Source of the DNA: Mesostigma viride | Taxonomy: Eukaryota > Streptophyta > Mesostigmatophyceae > Mesostigmatales > Mesostigmataceae | Direction: 5' to 3' | Assembly: GCA_009746045.1 (NCBI GenBank) | Contig: RPFO01000165.1 | Location: 2,957,021-3,021,020 of the forward strand | DNA length: 64,000 nucleotides | Part shown: in pieces, positions 58,572 through 64,000 of the stretch | Layout of the letters: every line of letters starts with the position of its first letter | How positions within the stretch are numbered: position 1 is the first letter of the stretch | Position numbers and translations under genes: made by a program | Notes under the pieces: generated by a model | What the model was told of the DNA's origin: nothing | Databases searched by the model: none | The model's input: only the letters and a program-made list of their open reading frames with translations

Positions 58572-60742
58572 ACAGCATTGACTTGTGCTGCACCTGTTGA
58601 CACAACTGCTTTAGTGTTGTGTGCCTTGTGCAAGGCCTTAAGAATCTCAGCAAATGACTTCCTGGGAACGACAGGATCTGCTCTATTTTGTGACTCCTCC
58701 AGGTGTGAGGGAGGTGCTACCTGCTGCTCACCCTGTGCACCGTCCTCCTGCCCAGGTGGACTATTGGGTTGTAGTGGGGCTGCACTACTGAGGAACACAG
58801 GAGCTTCAACTGTGGTACTAGTGCTTGCATCAATGACGTCCTTAGCCAATTCATTGGGTGAGATCAATCCACCAGACTCCTGCTCTGAATCCATGTCCAA
58901 GAATTCTACCCCTGACACGTCTGCCAGTGGTGGGTAATAAAGCTTAAGTCTATGCTTGCTGACCACACGCTCTCTGTCATGTTGTATAGTGACTGCAGTC
59001 CCTTCTTCATGAATTTTGGTGACTACAGCTGGACCGTGCCATCTGGCAGAGTGTGCTCTTCCTCTGTCACCCTCTCTGAAAAACAACACATGGTCCCCCA
59101 CTTCAAACACAGGCCTGGCATTATTTTTGTCTTTCTTTGCCAGCAACTTGGCTAAGTGCTGCCTTTGTGTGTTGTAGTGAGTGTGTACCTCTGAAGCATA
59201 GCTGCCTGACTGAAGGCCAGTTGGGGTGATTTCCCCAAAAGGTGAGGACATTATTGGTTTGGCGTTTAGCTGGGTAGTCACCCCTGCTGCCCAAGATGCC
59301 CTGTCAGCATAGCTACCAGAGTCAGCCAACCTGGATGGCATTTTTCTTATCACATCCCTGATGGCTCTCATGGTGCGTTCTACCAACCCCTGACGTTCAT
59401 GATCTTGAGCCCCAGACACTTCTATCTTGGGCAGGTCATTCCTGTCCTGGATGCAGAGAAACTGCTGGTCCAGCATTACTTTTTCAATGGGGTGAAAACG
59501 TGCCAAGGCTATCTGTAAAGCTCTGTGCAGCTGCTCTTTATCCATCCCAGGCAGGGGCTCCACTACCACAAACCTTGACCAGGCATCCTTTATGACTAGG
59601 TAGTATACCGTGTCCTTCACCACGTGTATAACATCCCCAACCAGTTTGCCTCTAGCCAGTGGTGGTGTGGCCACATGCCATTTTTTGGGCTTAGGAGCAT
59701 ATAGTTGTATGAGAGTGAATGCCACGAATTCCGCCATGGTTCTTGCAGGAAGTTGCCTTTATTAATAACAAGGAACACAGACGTAAGTCACGTCACTTCC
59801 AAGACTGCACGCAGCACAGACGACAGGGTCGCAGTGCCAAGAGAACGTGCACGCAAGAACTAGCGTCCTAGAGCTACCAAGTCACACATATAGGTTGCTA
59901 GGGACGCGTCCAAGTATTCAGCTGCACTGTCACAGCTGAACTGTCAATCAATTGATTACACAGACTCTGGCACGCCTTTGGCGCGCAGATCTATCAATTG
60001 TCCATACGGCTAGTCCTGTGGACCTATCCGTACACTACTCAGCATCAATTGTCTCATAGGTCCTGGCGCGCTACAGCACGCCTACCTATCAATTGACCAT
60101 CAAGTCCTGTACAAGTCCTGTCAACGTCCTGCGGACTATCAAAGTGACACTTGTACATCCTGTGTCCGTACGCGCCCACAGTGCCGTGGCGCGCCGGGTA
60201 CTGTCGGCACAGCCTAGGAAACGTCATAACTTTTACGTTCCTGAACCAAATGAGGTGTTCAAGGTGCCGTTGGAAAGAGCGTAACAATCTCTATCCATCT
60301 AACGTAAATTCTTTACGTTAACTCATATATCTGACATTGCTCACAGTGCTTACGTACGTGCCTGCACATCTGTTCCAGATCATGGCCTTGTATTTTATTG
60401 GCTAGCCTTTCAGCCACAGCCTCATGGCCCATAACCTTGTGCAGTTGCTCTGCTAGAGCACCATACGTGATTACCTTTTCTGCTGCTGCACTAAGGGAAG
60501 CTATGGTGGGGTCACGCATCATGTGTGACAGTGTCATGTCATATGCCACTTCCCAATCCACATCATCACACTCAGGCAACACTTGGCAGACAGAAGGTAA
60601 CAGGAAACCATTTGTGAAAAATGGTGAGGGTAGCTTACAGGAGTCTCCCTGGTCTGCCGCCCCCGCGCGGTTGTAGCGCCCTGGCGTGGTCTTGTTGTGC
60701 CTGGGTGCCGTGCAGCGCGCTCCTGCTGCTGTTGGTGGCTGC

Positions 60743-60778
<36 letters not shown>

Positions 60779-62388
60779 CGCCGCTCCCCGCCCTCGTGCC
60801 GTGTTGGTGCAGACTCCTGGGTGCCGTGTCCACCCCCGCCCTGGTTTCCCCCCCTCTCCCCGTCATCCTCCCCCTCGTCCCTCTCGTCCCTCCTGCGTTT
60901 TTGCTGTGGCTGGCACGCCTCCTCCGGTGCCCTTCGTTTTGCTGGCTTCAGCGAGGCCACCAGCCTCGCCACCGTGTCTGCTAGGCGTCCATGCTCGCCC
61001 GGGGTGAGCTCCCGCCCCTCGTCCAGCATCTGCTGGGCCAGTTGGAGTTGCCTCCGGATGTCCTCCCGGTGCGACAAGGTCGCTGGACCGGGTTCGCCCC
61101 GGTGCGTCACCCTGGTCCTTACCGCTGTGCCGTCTCGGTTTGAAATGGTATGCGTTGGCTGCGACAAGAAATGGTACAGTTGCTCGGTGGAAATGCGTTC
61201 ATCCGGCATCAAACCAAATTCAGCTCTTACCGCCTCCCCCATGCATCCCCTCACAGCAGCCTTCTTGATGTTCTTCGACATACGGCGTCGCTGCTTCAGC
61301 ATACGCCTCTCCAGGCGACCTACGCTGGCCTCCCAGATGGCCAGCTTCCTGCGGTAGCGCTCCTCGGCTTCCCGACGAGCCGGCCCCTGCAGTGGTGCCA
61401 ACTCGGCGACCTTCCGGTATTTCCAGGACTTCATGTCGCGGGTGAGACGCTCACACCGCACCTTGGTGTGAGACATCTTCACCCGAATCCTGGCCGCGAG
61501 CGCCTCCGCCCTGTCGCGCTCTTGCTGCTCGCGCAGCTTCCTCTGCGCAATCGCCTCGCGCCTGCGCTGCTTCTTCGCCCTCTCCGCCTGGAAGACCTCC
61601 AGCCTCCTCTTGGCCTCCTTCTCGCGCGCCTGCATCGCTGGAGTCATCTCCACCATGTCGTCAGCGTCCGAAGCCGACGGGCCCGTCAGAGAGAACTCCG
61701 ACTCTTGTAGCACCCCGTCGATCTCCCGCGGGATGGTCTCGGACCTGCGAAGACGTTGAAAACAGGCCAGGTCGCCCCGCCTGACCACCTCGTAGGTCGG
61801 CGAGGCCGGCCTCCTCAGAGCCGCCCGGACCCTTGCAGCATCCTCCATCTGAGCCGCCCGCTCACGTGACCTCACGTCCAGCCTCCTCTCCTCAGGTGAC
61901 TCCTGCTCAGCCATGCGACGTGCCAGTGCCGCATCGGCTTCCACCTGAGCCGAGCGTGCCTCATCCGCCGATGAGGGCTGCATCCCGAACAACCCGAGAG
62001 AGCTCGAGTCGGACTCCCCGCCCGACTGCTCCCCCGAGGAGGTGACACCCGGACCCGCACCACATGGTGCATATGGCGGGCCCCGGGGTGCACGCGCCAC
62101 TACTGGCGTCGAACCCCTCACCCTACGCATTAATGGAATGCGTACCACCTCCTGTACGACATCCCTGTACGTCGGGTCGTCCTCCTCAATGTCATCCGGG
62201 TGCGTCTCGTCCCGGGTCTGCCGCTCCAGAATTTCCTGGCGCAGGCTGGCCAGGTCCGAATCGGACGTCCCCGAGTCATCAGACAACGGGGACGACGAAG
62301 ACGACTGGTACTTCGTCACCGACGGCGACTCCTCCTCCGAGGAAGTCGCGCCCATCAAAGCCTTTCCCTTGTTGTTCTTGGGAGCCAT
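58547..62388 (-). CDS. Element A ORF1: gag plus integrase (split by solo LTR)
   Basis: Exonic parts are 62388-60324 and 59697-58547; removing the 626-nt insertion (solo LTR plus CATAT copy) keeps frame and rejoins CEQCQIYAPKPKKW. Residues 1-~640 are a charged, coiled-coil-rich gag-like region with acidic Ser clusters, a Lys/Arg-rich middle and a Q13 run; no CCHC knuckle is seen. Next is the integrase zinc region (LHKVMGHEAV ... CEQC), then the core with GDVIHVV, MLDQQF and GLVERTMRAI as candidate D, D, E positions, and a GPY/F-like module (SARWHGPAVV). It stops at TAG 58549-58547, just before ORF2. Confidence 0.7.
59703..60323 (-). repeat. Element E: solo LTR
   Basis: 621 bp, minus-strand ends AGTTAACG and ACAACT, flanked by CATAT at 59698-59702 and 60324-60328. 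Contains AATAAA near its 3' side. Removal of it plus one CATAT rejoins the element A integrase in frame. The AGTT...AACT ends resemble those of element A's LTR, so it belongs to a related family. Confidence 0.8.
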
Positions 62389-62491
62389 TGGTACAAAAAG
62401 ATGGGTAAAAAAATGGAATGGGTGTTTGCGAACTGAACGTTTCGCACGCTCGTCGTTCTGTCGTGTGTATGTTTTTGGAGTTTTTAATGCA

Positions 62492-62870
62492 AGTTATGCA
62501 ACACAAAGCTTGGAATGCTTGGGCACTGCCAAATGGCGTGTGTGTGCGTGAACGACGAGACACCTTGGCATTAGGATAATGTGGCACATATACCGCTGGC
62601 CAGCCGTCAACGATGGCTGGCCAGACTTTGCGTAAGTTAAACTAACTTACTGATCCTGGACGGACTAGCCTATCAGTTACAACCTGATCTAGTCAGTCCT
62701 AACATGACAACTACAGTCCCGGTACTGAGGTACCGGCTCATCACATACTGAGTACAGCCACGTGTCCATGCCACGACTGCTCTAGTCCAGCACCGTCCCA
62801 GTACCCAATTGGGCGCCGGCGGTGCTGGCACGTGTCCACTTAGGCTACAGGCGGGAGACTTAGACTAACT
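62492..62870 (-). repeat. Element A 5' LTR
   Basis: Direct repeat of 37022-37400; flanked by AGTAG on the right. No standard tRNA primer site is obvious after it. Confidence 0.85.
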
Positions 62871-63434
62871 AGTAGCGCCCCAGCGTGTCCGTCCGGGGTG
62901 GAATTGATGGTTTTTATGCAAGAGCATCGTGTAGCCCCACTCTGCAGTGTACTCGTAAAGGCCTTTTACAATTCTGCTGTCACCCTGATTTAGCACCCAG
63001 CCAAATTCCACTGGATCCAATGACAACATGTCAAGGCGGGTTGATCCCACATGTAGCCAAATAATAGCAGCGTCGGGAAGGTTGGGGTTGGGTTGGTATA
63101 TACATGATTGTTCAAGGGACCAAGGTACAACCCGAATCCGGTGGCATAGCTGAGTGGGGAGGAGCACAACTGCAGTTGTAAGTTGAGCCAGACAGCCGTT
63201 ATGGCCGCTCAGCGGCGCCAGTAATTGAACGTGCAGGGTTCCAGGGGGAAGTTCTGCGATCACCTTCCCCGAGCATGTTGCGGTCATGCTGTATGGACAA
63301 AAGCAGCACCATTCACCAGCTTTATAGGGGGCACGGGGAGAAGTCATATGTTGCATCCCAAGGCAACAATACTGTAGCATGATAAAGTGATCAACGTGTG
63401 ACAGTCCGCCGCTGGAAGCGGACAAAACGGACAA
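62871..63434 (-). pseudogene. LINE ORF, upstream piece
   Basis: About 188 residues (SGGLSHVDHFIMLQYC ... HPGRTRWGAT) that run into the AGTAG duplication of element A. It corresponds to the region between RT and zf-RVT. The 5' end is lost. Confidence 0.6.
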
Positions 63435-64000
63435 GTATTTTTAGAGTTAGCTTGTGCCGATCGGAGGGGACCGGCCCGGTCACTGTCCGTTTGGTGTGGT
63501 AGAAGTATAGTCGTGGCACACTATTTTGTACACTTCTGAGCCGACCAAGAGTCGTCAGATAGTTTGTGTGTGTGCCAAACGACCCTAAGTGTGTGATCTA
63601 TGTTTGTTCAGGGCCGGTTGGCCCGGTGTCTGTTCGTGTGGTCAAGAGACATTGAAGTTGTAGCGCGTGGCGGCGACGCACGCCACGCGGTTGTCAAAGT
63701 ATATGGATGGGGAAGGTGGCCCAACCTTCCCACGCGTTCATGCTTCCTGAGCCTGCGTCATCCATTTAGTTCTTCCCCCTCTTGTCCCGATTATAGTTGG
63801 CCCCGGATCCGTTTATTATTAATGAAATAAAGACGTTGGCACGCGCAATTGCCAAGTTGCAACCCATTGTCCAACGGGTTAAAGATTCTTTCCTGATACC
63901 TTGATCAGAACCCGGCCCGGGTCTGATCACACTGAGGTCCGGACGTAGCATTGGACTCGGAGGAGCGCCCGTGCTGGACTGCACAGGGCTGCAACGGCCA
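63435..64000. other. No gene recognised
   Basis: Beyond the truncated LINE. Short frames only; an AATAAA occurs at ~63824. Nothing further supported. Confidence 0.4.

Noticed and set aside
59737-60313. Intron inside element A ORF1
   Set aside because: A CATAT duplication, AGTT...AACT ends and exact frame repair fit a solo LTR better than a spliced intron.
62279-62587. Minus frame across the element A 5' LTR
   Set aside because: LTR and leader sequence; an identical peptide appears at 36923-37117 because the LTR is duplicated.

Overview
This is nuclear DNA of a microbial eukaryote. Coding is interrupted by GT-AG introns, the intergenic DNA is packed with retrotransposons and microsatellites, and nothing looks prokaryotic. 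I favour a green-lineage alga: one LINE ends in a plant-like zf-RVT cysteine/histidine cluster, and a Ty3/gypsy element carries a DNA methyltransferase of the kind reported from charophyte and dinoflagellate retrotransposons. The species cannot be fixed from the sequence.

About 1.5-11.2 kb, minus strand: a seven-exon sialidase-like (BNR/Asp-box) gene, rebuilt exon by exon with GT-AG borders and matching phases. It is the only clear host gene. Its introns hold LINE tails, a MITE, a dead hAT transposase fragment and two minisatellites whose repeat units contain copies of the 3' splice site they sit next to. About 13.6-15.3 kb, plus: a small three-exon gene of unknown function. About 15.6-22 kb: a pile-up of 5'-truncated LINE tails that end in (TTAA)n or similar tracts, one longer LINE remnant and a tRNA-like SINE. 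About 23.1-24.1 kb, minus: a cysteine-rich ORF broken by one TGA.

About 24.7-29.7 kb, minus: an R2-like non-LTR retrotransposon with RING-H2, C2H2, reverse transcriptase, CCHC and a restriction-like endonuclease, split by a frameshift in a G8 run. About 29.7-36.2 kb: repeats, namely degenerate ATTCGG-type sequence, (GGGCAGC)n arrays, a non-coding LTR element (LARD), a (TTG)~129 tract, SINE copies and (TATG)n/(GATG)n.

About 36.2-63.4 kb is one nested stack. A minus-strand LINE is split by a 25.8-kb copia-like element A (LTRs 37022-37400 and 62492-62870, target duplication AGTAG; removing it restores the LINE frame). Inside A lie: B, a gag-protease-only copia element (37414-41841, duplication AAGTT); C, a gypsy element encoding gag, protease, a complete C5-cytosine methyltransferase domain, RT, RNase H, integrase and a C-terminal PHD finger (42032-52989, probable duplication CAGGC), itself hit by a MITE (45107-45892); D, a 3.3-kb element with ~30-bp terminal inverted repeats carrying its own three-exon gene (53519-56829); and E, a solo LTR (59703-60323, duplication CATAT). 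Removing D or E restores the reading frames of A.

The strongest candidates for an undescribed system are element C, which pairs a DNA-methylation writer with a chromatin-reader finger in one retrotransposon, and element D, a TIR element with a zinc-cluster/Gly-Met-repeat protein and a cluster of identical palindromes upstream of its gene.
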